Source: Nitrosomonadales bacterium (GTDB lineage: Bacteria > Pseudomonadota > Gammaproteobacteria > Burkholderiales > Methylophilaceae). Taken from it: a stretch of 5,397 bases of DNA. Position numbers and translations under genes: made by a program. The stretch is taken from positions 1 to 5,397 of the forward strand of contig JABHXS010000023.1 of NCBI GenBank assembly GCA_018657165.1, given 5' to 3'. This document shows, one piece after another, positions 1-5,397 of this stretch (position 1 is the first letter of the stretch; each line of letters begins with the position of its first letter). Below the pieces are notes generated by a model, which saw nothing but the letters and a program-made list of their open reading frames with translations, ran no database searches and was not told the origin of the DNA.

Positions 1-84
1 CTTAGATTTATTATTCACTCAAGAGTTTATACGGATGAAGAATGGGATTACCTTAAAGATCACCCAGTAAAACATTGTGGTTAA
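1..84 (+). CDS. C-terminal end of an unidentified protein (5' partial)
   Basis: Frame 1 is open from the left edge to a TAA at 82-84 and gives a 27-residue tail ending in YTDEEWDYLKDHPVKHCG. The tail is charged, contains no membrane segment, and ends with a Cys-Gly pair. I do not recognise the family and do not assign a function. That it is real coding sequence is inferred from its position directly upstream of the ffs promoter region, its strand (same as ffs and dnaX) and its plausible composition; 28 open codons alone are weak evidence. No hairpin-plus-T-run terminator is visible between its stop and the RNA gene. Confidence 0.55.
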   Translation, partial: LRFIIHSRVYTDEEWDYLKDHPVKHCG

Positions 85-112
85 ATTAGTAAAAAAAAAT
101 TATAAAGTAAGG

Positions 113-118
113 TAAAAT
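113..118 (+). promoter_or_regulatory. Probable -10 box of the ffs promoter
   Basis: TAAAAT matches the sigma-70 consensus TATAAT at five of six positions. It ends 6 nt before the first base of the SRP RNA terminal stem at 125, which is the correct distance for a start point there. No convincing -35 box is seen: the region about 17 bp upstream is an A-run (91-99), which could act as an UP-like or AT-rich element. The call rests mainly on position. Confidence 0.4.
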
Positions 119-124
119 TGAAAG

Positions 125-221
125 TGGCGGGCCTCCTCGCATTGCGATTTAGCCAACCTGGTCAGATGCGGAAGCAAGCAGCCACAACTAAGGATACAAG
201 TGCCGGGGGTCTGGCTCGCCA
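125..221 (+). ncRNA. ffs: Signal recognition particle RNA, small bacterial 4.5S type
   Basis: 4.5S RNA binds the M domain of Ffh to form the bacterial SRP, which targets nascent inner-membrane proteins to FtsY and the Sec translocon. The conserved core is plain: GGTCAG at 160-165, a GGAA tetraloop at 170-173 closed by a C-G pair, then AGCAGCC at 177-183 as the other side of the symmetric internal loop. The helix below the tetraloop is TGC/GCA where E. coli has TCC/GGA, a paired change that supports the fold. The ends close in a nine-pair terminal stem, 125-133 with 213-221, containing one G-U wobble (130 with 216). At about 97 nt it is a little shorter than the 114-nt E. coli RNA and lacks the Alu domain, as expected for a Gram-negative. 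The exact mature ends are inferred from the stem. Confidence 0.95.
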
Positions 222-228
222 TTTTTTT
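213..228 (+). terminator. Terminator-like T-run after the ffs terminal stem
   Basis: The 3' arm of the ffs terminal stem (213-221) is followed at once by seven T (222-228). The GC-rich closing helix plus a U-tract has the shape of an intrinsic terminator formed by the RNA's own ends. It would end the ffs transcript, although processing of a longer ffs-dnaX transcript is also possible. Confidence 0.55.
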
Positions 229-249
229 CATTTAAGATTAAACGCATAA

Positions 250-1839
250 ATGTCACATCAAGTATTAGCTAGAAAATGGCGTCCAAAAAATTTTGATACT
301 CTTGTTGGTCAAGAGAATACTGTGCAAGCACTCATTAACGCCCTTGATCAAGAGAGATTGCATCATGCTTACTTATTTACCGGCACTCGGGGTGTTGGTA
401 AAACAACCTTAGCAAGAATCCTTGCAAAATCACTGAATTGTGAAAAGGGTATATCATCAAAACCTTGTGGTGAATGCTCTTCCTGCCTTGCAGTTGATAA
501 AGGTAATTTTGTTGACCTTATCGAGGTAGATGCTGCATCAAATACAAAAGTTGATGAAATGCGAGAGCTTTTAGAAAACTCACAATATGCTCCTACCTCA
601 GGCAGGTTTAAGGTATATATTATTGATGAAGTGCATATGCTCTCAAATAGCGCATTTAATGCAATGCTAAAAACACTTGAGGAGCCACCGGAACATATCA
701 AGTTTATTCTCGCCACCACTGACCCAGAAAAAGTGCCTGTAACAGTTTTATCAAGATGCCTGCAATTTAACTTAAAACAGATGGTGATTGAAAAAATCTC
801 AAGTCACCTTGATATGATTTTGACAGAAGAAAAAATTAAGTATGAAAAAAAAGCTCTAGGCCTGATTGCTAAATCAGCAAAGGGTAGTATGCGGGACGCT
901 CTCTCAATACTCGATCAAGCGATTGCATATTCAGGCAATGAAATATCAGAACAAAAAATTAGTGAGATGCTAGGCATCGTCGACAATGATTTTCTAACAA
1001 ATATCTTATACAAACTAGCGGATAACAAGGGTGATGAACTAATCAAAATTAGCTGTGAAATGAATAATAAAAATATTGCACTGGATAGCACACTGGATGA
1101 CCTCGCTAGACTAATTCATGAGGTTTCAGTCTATCAAGTAGCTCCGAGTAAATCTCAAGGCTTTCTGGATGATGATGAAATAAAAAAACTTAGTAAATTA
1201 TATACAGCCGAAACACTTCAGCTCCTTTATCAGATTGTGATAAATGGTAAAAAAGATATCTATCTTGCACCCGATTTATTAACAGGCTTTAATACGACCT
1301 TACTGAGAATGTTGGCTTTTTTTCCATCCATGCAATCAGAAAAGATAGAATCAAAGATACCGGAGAGAAAAATAGAATCAACCAGCAAGGCTAGTTTAGA
1401 AAAAAAAAATTCTCAAGCTCAGATAAAGGGTGAACTCAAGGATCCACAAGAATTTGATGGTGATTGGCATGAATTAGTAAAAAATCTTAAGCTTGGAATT
1501 GCTAATTCCTTAGCACAGGAATGTGAATTTAAAACTTATCAAAACTATATTTTTGAACTTACATTGGACTCAAATAAGAGCCATTTAATGCAGGAAAACT
1601 ATATTAAAAAACTTGAAGAGTCGATAATTAATCACTTTAATAAAAAAATTAAAGTTAAAATTCTAGTTGATCAAGTTAAAGAAACGCCTGCTATTAAGAG
1701 CTCTGATGAAAAATCCAAGTTATTAAAAGAAACTGAATCTGCTATGATGAAGGATGGATTCGTTAAAGATTTAATTGAAAATTTTGATGCACAAGTTGTA
1801 CCAACAAGTATTGAACCAATAAATAATAAAGGAAAATAA
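250..1839 (+). CDS. dnaX: DNA polymerase III subunit gamma/tau (clamp loader ATPase)
   Basis: DnaX is the AAA+ motor of the clamp loader that opens and loads the beta clamp; full-length tau also tethers the polymerase core and DnaB helicase. In the 529 residues I see: Walker A GTRGVGKT at 45-52; four zinc-ligand cysteines C64, C73, C76 and C79; Walker B DEVH at 126-129; the SRC motif with arginine finger R169; and sensor 2 R215 in GSMRDA. Domain III ends near 360. A Lys/Ser/Glu-rich linker spans about 361-395. The tau C-terminal domain follows and ends in an FDAQVVPTSIEPI segment typical of proteobacterial tau. The ATG at 250 is chosen because MSHQVLARKWRP is the family N-terminus; no clear Shine-Dalgarno precedes it. 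An A10 run at 1400-1409 (codons 384-387) may give a short gamma form. The spacer to ybaB is 1 nt, so the two are surely co-transcribed. Confidence 0.98.
   Translation: MSHQVLARKWRPKNFDTLVGQENTVQALINALDQERLHHAYLFTGTRGVGKTTLARILAKSLNCEKGISSKPCGECSSCLAVDKGNFVDLIEVDAASNTKVDEMRELLENSQYAPTSGRFKVYIIDEVHMLSNSAFNAMLKTLEEPPEHIKFILATTDPEKVPVTVLSRCLQFNLKQMVIEKISSHLDMILTEEKIKYEKKALGLIAKSAKGSMRDALSILDQAIAYSGNEISEQKISEMLGIVDNDFLTNILYKLADNKGDELIKISCEMNNKNIALDSTLDDLARLIHEVSVYQVAPSKSQGFLDDDEIKKLSKLYTAETLQLLYQIVINGKKDIYLAPDLLTGFNTTLLRMLAFFPSMQSEKIESKIPERKIESTSKASLEKKNSQAQIKGELKDPQEFDGDWHELVKNLKLGIANSLAQECEFKTYQNYIFELTLDSNKSHLMQENYIKKLEESIINHFNKKIKVKILVDQVKETPAIKSSDEKSKLLKETESAMMKDGFVKDLIENFDAQVVPTSIEPINNKGK
1400..1409 (+). 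other. A10 slippery run in dnaX, candidate gamma-producing recoding site
   Basis: Ten consecutive A follow the G of the GAA codon for E384, read in frame as GAA AAA AAA AAT. A -1 ribosomal shift, or insertion of one A by RNA polymerase slippage, leads to TGA at 1431-1433 and a product of about 394 residues. Loss of one A leads to TAA at 1424-1426 and about 391 residues. Both products keep domains I-III and lose the tau domains. A weak Shine-Dalgarno-like AAGG lies at 1387-1390, about 10 nt before the A_AAA_AAA heptamer, the same spacing as the stimulator in E. coli dnaX. I see no strong stimulatory hairpin just downstream. Programmed slippage at oligo-A in dnaX is established for E. coli (ribosomal) and Thermus (transcriptional); its use here is inference. 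Confidence 0.55.
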
Positions 1840-1840
1840 T

Positions 1841-2149
1841 ATGGCTAAAGGTGGTATGGGTAACCTAATGAAGCAAGCACAAATGATGCAAGCAAATCTT
1901 CAAAAAGCACAGGCTGAACTTGCAAATATAGATGTAGAAGGAACCTCCGGTAATGGATTAATTAAAATTACTATTTCATGCAAACATGAAATTAAAAAAA
2001 TTGATATCGACCCCACCCTTCTTGAAGATAAAGAGATGCTAGAAGACTTGATTATGGTTGCCTTCAAAGACGCCCTAAATAAGGTTGAAACTACCTCTTC
2101 ACAAAAAATGGGAGGCTTAGTTCCCCCGGGAATGAATTTACCTTTCTAG
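1841..2149 (+). CDS. ybaB: YbaB/EbfC family nucleoid-associated DNA-binding protein
   Basis: This 102-residue protein matches the YbaB/EbfC family (E. coli YbaB is 109 residues) along its full length. It has the KGGMGNLMKQAQMMQ start, the predicted long N-terminal helix rich in Gln/Met/Ala (about 5-30), the central VEGTSGNGLIKITI strand region (about 32-45), the hallmark IDPTLLEDKEMLEDL (about 56-70), and a C-terminal tail ending PPGMNLPF. Members form dimers with tweezer-like arms, bind DNA and localise to the nucleoid; the exact cellular role is not settled. A good Shine-Dalgarno, AAAGGA at 1828-1833, lies inside the end of dnaX 7 nt before the ATG. The gene sits 1 nt after dnaX and 4 nt before recR, the standard dnaX-ybaB-recR arrangement, which hints at a link to replication or repair. 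Confidence 0.96.
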   Translation: MAKGGMGNLMKQAQMMQANLQKAQAELANIDVEGTSGNGLIKITISCKHEIKKIDIDPTLLEDKEMLEDLIMVAFKDALNKVETTSSQKMGGLVPPGMNLPF

Positions 2150-2153
2150 TCTT

Positions 2154-2753
2154 ATGCAGACTAATAACACACTAGAAAACTTAATAGAATCACTTAAATG
2201 TCTTCCAGGCGTTGGTCCAAAGTCTGCGCTCCGATTAGCCTATTATTTATTACAAAGAGATAGGAAGGGAGCTCATAATCTCGCAAGCTCAATAGAAGAG
2301 TCATTAAAAAAGCTTGGCCATTGTAAGCTATGTAACAACTTCACTGAAGAAGATACCTGCTCAATTTGTGATTCACAAGAAAGACTTTCAGATACACTTT
2401 GCGTCGTGGAAATGCCCACTGATTTATTAATGCTGGAACAGACTCACTCATACAAAGGTATGTATTTTGTGCTTATGGGTAGGCTTTCTCCACTTGATGG
2501 GATTGGTCCTAAAGAAATTCATATTAACAAGCTACTTGAAAGAATTAGAAAAAGTGATATCAATGAGATAATTCTTGCAACAAATTTCACTACAGAAGGA
2601 AATACAACAGCTCAATATATTGCCGAACTTCTGAAGGAAAGTAAAATAAATGTCACTAGAATTGCAAGAGGGCTTCCGATGGGTGGTGAAATTGAATATG
2701 TTGATTCTGGCACCTTGGCTCAATCTATTGTGGAACGCAAAAAATTAATTTAA
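2154..2753 (+). CDS. recR: Recombination mediator protein RecR
   Basis: RecR works with RecO and RecF to load RecA on SSB-coated single-stranded gaps, forming a ring clamp on DNA. The 199-residue length is typical. Domains in order: helix-hairpin-helix around LPGVGPKSA (about 17-25); a C4 zinc finger with C57, C60, C69 and C72; a Toprim domain from about 80 to 175, with the acidic residue E86 in VVE and the TNFTTEGNTTA segment near 143-153; and the C-terminal ARGLPMGGEIEYVD motif (171-184) and conserved tail. The ATG at 2154 gives the usual 12-15 residue lead before the hairpin domain. No Shine-Dalgarno is visible in the 20 nt upstream, so translation is probably coupled to ybaB, whose stop lies 4 nt before. 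Its TAA overlaps the stop of the convergent phosphatase gene by 4 nt. Confidence 0.98.
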   Translation: MQTNNTLENLIESLKCLPGVGPKSALRLAYYLLQRDRKGAHNLASSIEESLKKLGHCKLCNNFTEEDTCSICDSQERLSDTLCVVEMPTDLLMLEQTHSYKGMYFVLMGRLSPLDGIGPKEIHINKLLERIRKSDINEIILATNFTTEGNTTAQYIAELLKESKINVTRIARGLPMGGEIEYVDSGTLAQSIVERKKLI

Positions 2754-3397
2754 ATTTTTATTAAATCTACTATTTCCGAAGGATGATTAATTGTCGCATC
2801 CGCACCCCAGCTTTCTATTTCATCCTCATTTTTTAAATACCCATAACATGCAAGAATTGAAAATATATTTGCTGATTTTGATGAGCACATATCTTTGTGT
2901 GCATCCCCGACATAAACAACTTCATTAGATTTAACCTTTAAAGATTTACATGCTGAAATAAGCATATCAGGGGAAGGTTTTGGTTTAATTCCGTCATCAC
3001 CACAGATTAAAATTTCACATCTTTGATCAAGGCCAATAAATTTTAAAATCATTTCAACAAAACAACGATGTTTGTTTGTGATAATTCCCCATCCTACTGC
3101 TTTTTTATCAAGTAGGTTAATTAGGTCCGAAATACCATCGAACAGGATTGGATTATTTAAAATATTTCCCTTATAAATATTGATGAATTCAAGTGAAAGT
3201 GAAACAAAATTATCAGTCTCTTTATTGAAGCGAAGGTTTAAGTAAGCTTGTATGCCATCAGACGCAACCTCACGACCTTCTTTAAATGTGATTGAAGGAA
3301 AATTATACTGAGCATAAAGATCATTTGCACTCTTAACTAGATCATGTGCGGAGTCAACAAATGTGCCATCCAAATCAAATAGAACCTTTTTAATCAT
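2750..3397 (-). CDS. gph: HAD-superfamily phosphatase, phosphoglycolate phosphatase (Gph) / MupP-like
   Basis: This is a haloacid dehalogenase-type phosphatase of about 215 residues, the usual length for Gph and MupP. Numbering from the in-frame TTG at 3400: motif I is DLDGT with nucleophile D9 and acid/base D11; motif II is T108 in IITNK; motif III is K141 in KPKPSPD; motif IV is GDAHKD with D166 and D170. The inserted helical cap spans about 16-85. I prefer the ATG at 3397 to the adjacent TTG at 3400, since it gives MIKKVLFDLDG directly. It overlaps the ubiG stop by 8 nt and lacks a strong Shine-Dalgarno, so translation is likely coupled. Gph removes 2-phosphoglycolate; MupP dephosphorylates MurNAc-6-phosphate in cell-wall recycling. 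The C-terminal WGADATINHPSEI segment and the mtaD-ubiG context resemble Pseudomonas MupP as I remember it. The fold is certain; the substrate is not. Confidence 0.9.
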   Translation of the reverse strand: MIKKVLFDLDGTFVDSAHDLVKSANDLYAQYNFPSITFKEGREVASDGIQAYLNLRFNKETDNFVSLSLEFINIYKGNILNNPILFDGISDLINLLDKKAVGWGIITNKHRCFVEMILKFIGLDQRCEILICGDDGIKPKPSPDMLISACKSLKVKSNEVVYVGDAHKDMCSSKSANIFSILACYGYLKNEDEIESWGADATINHPSEIVDLIKI

Positions 3398-4106
3398 CAA
3401 TTAATGATGCTTCGACAATGTAATTAACAGAAGTATCTTGAGATAATTTATACTTTTGTGTAACTGGGTTATATGTCACCCCTACAATAGAATCAAATGA
3501 GAGGGAGTTATTCCTTGCCCAGCTTTGTAGTTGGCTAGGTTTAATAAATTTTTTGTACTCATGTGTACCTCTTGGCAATAAATTTAAAATATATTCTGCA
3601 CCAATGATTGCAAATAAAAATGCTTTTAAATTCTTATTAATTGTGGAAAAAAATATCTTACCTCCGGGTTTTAATAATCTGGAACATGTGTAAATTATTG
3701 AGTTAGGATCAGGAACATGCTCTAACATCTCCAAACAGGTGATGACATCAAATTTTTCATCCGTACTTTTATAAAAATCTTCGATATTAATATGTTTATA
3801 TTTAACTTTTATATTATTTTCATTCGCGTGAAGTTTAGCTATCTGAATAACCTTTTCTCCTTGGTCTATCCCCGTAACAACCGCCCCCTCTCTAGCAAGT
3901 GATTCCGAAAGAATACCTCCACCGCAACCAACATCTAATATTTTTTTACCCTTAATAGTCACGGATGATTTTATAAAACTTAATCTCAACGGATTTATCT
4001 CATGAAGTGGCTTAAATTCGCTTGTTGGGTCCCACCATTTATGAGCCAACAAGTTGAATTTTTCTATCTCTTTAATATCTACGTTACTTTTATCTTTTTT
4101 TTCCAT
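3390..4106 (-). CDS. ubiG: Ubiquinone biosynthesis O-methyltransferase UbiG
   Basis: UbiG carries out both O-methylations of ubiquinone synthesis (2-polyprenyl-6-hydroxyphenol and 3-demethylubiquinol), using S-adenosylmethionine at the membrane surface. The 238 residues are the normal length. The N-terminal segment with KWWDPTSEFKPLHEINPLRL (23-42) is a UbiG signature. Motif I, ILDVGCGGG (56-64), binds the cofactor, with the acidic post-I residue D81. EMLEHVPDP lies at 126-134, and KPGGKIFFSTIN follows near 146-157. The GAEYILNLLPRGTHEYKKFI stretch (169-188) is the UbiG-specific insertion thought to touch the membrane. The ATG at 4106 gives a family-like N-terminus and lies inside mtaD, overlapping it by 28 nt; only a weak AAAG precedes it, so coupling to mtaD is likely. 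The 3' end overlaps the phosphatase gene. Confidence 0.97.
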   Translation of the reverse strand: MEKKDKSNVDIKEIEKFNLLAHKWWDPTSEFKPLHEINPLRLSFIKSSVTIKGKKILDVGCGGGILSESLAREGAVVTGIDQGEKVIQIAKLHANENNIKVKYKHINIEDFYKSTDEKFDVITCLEMLEHVPDPNSIIYTCSRLLKPGGKIFFSTINKNLKAFLFAIIGAEYILNLLPRGTHEYKKFIKPSQLQSWARNNSLSFDSIVGVTYNPVTQKYKLSQDTSVNYIVEASLIDD

Positions 4107-5397
4107 GACTTTGCTATATTTATTAATCTTTCTAAATCAATATTCTCCAATTGACCTGCATTTAGTTTTAACGCTCCGTTGATCCAGACATAATCTACAC
4201 CCCCTTGGTTCCCGTTGTATAGAAGGCTAGATAGTGGATCATAGACTGGCTGTGCATAGATTGAATTTAAATCAATTGCAACGATATCTGCTTTTTTATT
4301 TAACTCAATTGACCCAAGAGACTGATGCTTATTCATAGATTTGGCAGCGTTATATGTTGCCATTTTAAAGGTGGTGTTAGTGTCTAACAGTTCTGGCTTA
4401 TAGTTTAAACCTTTTCCTAAAAGCGCAGCCATCCTTAATTCTTCAAGAATATCTAGCCTGTTATTACTTGCAGAGCTGTCAGTGCCAATTGAAACATTTA
4501 TTCCCAAGTCTAGCATTTTTGAAATATCTGCAATGCCGCTCCCTAAAATAAGATTTGATGAAGGATTGTGAACGACGTTTACATTGTTCTGATTTAATAA
4601 ATTCAAGTCTTGCTCGTCAACATGTGTGCAGTGGGCCGCCACTAACTTTGGCCCTAACAAACCGAGAGAATTAAACCTTTGAATTGGGCTTACATTAAAT
4701 TGGTTCACGCTATCGGCTATTTCTTCTTTTGTCTCATGAAGGTGAGTATGGATAGTTAAATTAAGTTGCTCTGCGTATGTGCCTACAAGGCTTAAGGTTT
4801 TATCTGAGGTTGTATATGGTGCATGAGGTGCCAAAGATGTTGAAATTAACTCCTCGTCTCTCCATTGATCTCTAAAATCAAAACCTTTTTTCAAATAATC
4901 CTCTGGGTCTGTTGCATAGTTTGTTTGGAATTCCGTCACAACCAAACCAATATTTGCGCGTATGCCCATTTCAACGGCAGCCTCTGCAGTCTGATTAGGG
5001 AAAAAATACATATCATTGAAGGTCGTTGTCCCCGATTTGATCATTTCAGCCATAGCAATTAATGAGCCATCCTTAACAAAAGCCTCACCAACATGATCTT
5101 TTTCTGCTGGCCAAATATAATTTTCCAACCATGATTTTAATGGCAAGTCATTTGCATATCCTTTTAGTAGGGACATTGCTGCGTGCGTATGATTATTAAT
5201 GAGGCCGGGAATAATTATATGGTCGGATAATGCAAATACATCATTAGCTTCATATTTATCAAAAACATCGATAGTCGGAAGGATGTCAAGAATCTTATCC
5301 TCAAAGACCACGATTGAATGATCTTCAAAAAGTGTATTATTTTTATCTGCCGTATAAATCCAAGAGGCAGAAATAATTGAATTTACTTTTTTAATCA
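4079..5397 (-). CDS. mtaD: 5'-methylthioadenosine/S-adenosylhomocysteine deaminase (TRZ/ATZ amidohydrolase), start codon cut at window edge
   Basis: This family hydrolytically deaminates methylthioadenosine to methylthioinosine and often S-adenosylhomocysteine to S-inosylhomocysteine, using one divalent metal in a TIM barrel. Numbering from the GTG at 5311: metal ligands H41 and H43 in NHTHAAM, H190 in HTHLHET with catalytic E193, H227 in AAHCTH, and D278 in GTDSS; H163 lies in APHAPYT. Upstream of that GTG the frame stays open to the right edge for 28 more codons and encodes a family-like first beta-sandwich segment (IISASWIYTAD). The last two bases before the edge read TG directly before ATT AAA AAA. 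The true start is therefore very probably an NTG codon whose first base is position 5398, giving about 439 residues, the normal length. It leads the mtaD-ubiG-phosphatase operon; the promoter is outside. Related guanine or triazine deaminases cannot be fully excluded. Confidence 0.93.
   Translation of the reverse strand, partial: IKKVNSIISASWIYTADKNNTLFEDHSIVVFEDKILDILPTIDVFDKYEANDVFALSDHIIIPGLINNHTHAAMSLLKGYANDLPLKSWLENYIWPAEKDHVGEAFVKDGSLIAMAEMIKSGTTTFNDMYFFPNQTAEAAVEMGIRANIGLVVTEFQTNYATDPEDYLKKGFDFRDQWRDEELISTSLAPHAPYTTSDKTLSLVGTYAEQLNLTIHTHLHETKEEIADSVNQFNVSPIQRFNSLGLLGPKLVAAHCTHVDEQDLNLLNQNNVNVVHNPSSNLILGSGIADISKMLDLGINVSIGTDSSASNNRLDILEELRMAALLGKGLNYKPELLDTNTTFKMATYNAAKSMNKHQSLGSIELNKKADIVAIDLNSIYAQPVYDPLSSLLYNGNQGGVDYVWINGALKLNAGQLENIDLERLINIAKSWKKKIKVT
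4094..4100 (-). other. A_AAA_AAG slippery heptamer in the mtaD/ubiG overlap
   Basis: On the - strand the end of mtaD reads TGG AAA AAA AAG ATA, so A_AAA_AAG is in the exact phase needed for tandem -1 slippage in the mtaD frame. The -1 frame is the ubiG frame: the next codons would be GAT AAA AGT, joining UbiG at its residue D5. The run of eight A spans 4102-4095. The same heptamer drives efficient frameshifting in E. coli dnaX. I see no clear downstream hairpin or strong upstream Shine-Dalgarno, so the function is unproven. Confidence 0.4.

Noticed and set aside
369..719. Open frame of 116 codons on the - strand inside dnaX
   Set aside because: It lies antisense to the most conserved part of dnaX (Walker A to Walker B). 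Its product shows no recognisable domain and its openness follows from the codon pattern of dnaX.
841..859. A8 run in dnaX at 845-852 as an alternative frameshift site
   Set aside because: A -1 shift here stops after about 207 residues, before sensor 2 and without domain III, so it could not give a working gamma. It is shorter than the A10 run and looks like ordinary AT-rich lysine coding.
1339..1381. Imperfect direct repeat of about 15 bases (GAAAAGATAGAATCAA and GAAAAATAGAATCAA)
   Set aside because: It encodes the low-complexity Lys-Ile-Glu-Ser linker between DnaX domains III and IV. Two divergent copies in such a linker are not evidence of a functional repeat.
1495..1509. Perfect hairpin GGAATT-GCT-AATTCC in dnaX
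   Set aside because: It lies about 85 nt after the A10 run, too far to stimulate frameshifting, and has a short six-pair stem with no T-run, so it is neither a stimulator nor a terminator.
2532..2723. Open frame of 63 codons on the - strand inside recR
   Set aside because: It is antisense to the RecR Toprim and C-terminal regions. Its product is a Cys/Phe/Ile-rich sequence with no family resemblance.
2740..2759. A/T-only inverted repeat as a bidirectional terminator
   Set aside because: The seven-pair stem has no G-C pair and would be unstable, so it is not listed as a terminator feature.
4865..5062. Open frame of 65 codons on the + strand inside mtaD
   Set aside because: It is antisense to a conserved part of mtaD and encodes no recognisable protein; a shadow frame.
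1..5397. Mobile element, genomic island or defence system
   Set aside because: All identified genes are conserved housekeeping genes in familiar order with similar AT-rich composition. No transposase, integrase, tRNA gene, CRISPR-type repeat or attachment-site duplication was seen.

Overview
This is an AT-rich, tightly packed stretch of bacterial chromosome. It holds two convergent housekeeping operons and a 4.5S (SRP) RNA gene. The protein signatures point to a proteobacterium. DnaX residues near 165-177 (SRCLQFNLKQM), the RecR zinc-finger region (CKLCNNFTEE) and the MtaD-UbiG-HAD phosphatase gene order look most like Betaproteobacteria. Low GC, overlapping genes and 1-4 nt spacers suggest a streamlined member such as the OM43/Methylophilaceae group. 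That placement is from memory of these families, not from a search.

Layout on the + strand: the last 28 codons of an unidentified CDS (1-84); a probable promoter and the SRP RNA gene ffs (about 125-221) ending in a T-run; then dnaX (250-1839), ybaB (1841-2149) and recR (2154-2753). The dnaX-ybaB-recR order is a classic bacterial cluster for replication clamp loading and recombinational repair. Layout on the - strand, read right to left: mtaD (start at or just past the right edge, ending at 4079), ubiG (4106-3390) and a HAD-family phosphatase (3397-2750). All three overlap and are surely one operon. The two operons meet tail to tail, with both final stop codons sharing one TTAA at 2750-2753. 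No gene-free stretch exceeds 300 bases.

How the genes work together: SRP RNA guides membrane-protein targeting. DnaX loads the sliding clamp, while RecR (with YbaB, a DNA-binding partner often encoded beside it) acts in RecFOR repair. On the other strand, UbiG uses S-adenosylmethionine for ubiquinone O-methylation and releases S-adenosylhomocysteine, which MtaD-type deaminases can process. The phosphatase resembles Gph and also the Pseudomonas MupP group.

I see no phage, CRISPR, insertion sequence or novel defence-like system. The most interesting signals are at the recoding level. A run of ten A in dnaX sits exactly where a gamma-type short product would be made, with stops waiting in both alternative frames. 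A perfect A_AAA_AAG heptamer lies in the mtaD/ubiG overlap, where a -1 shift would fuse MtaD to UbiG.
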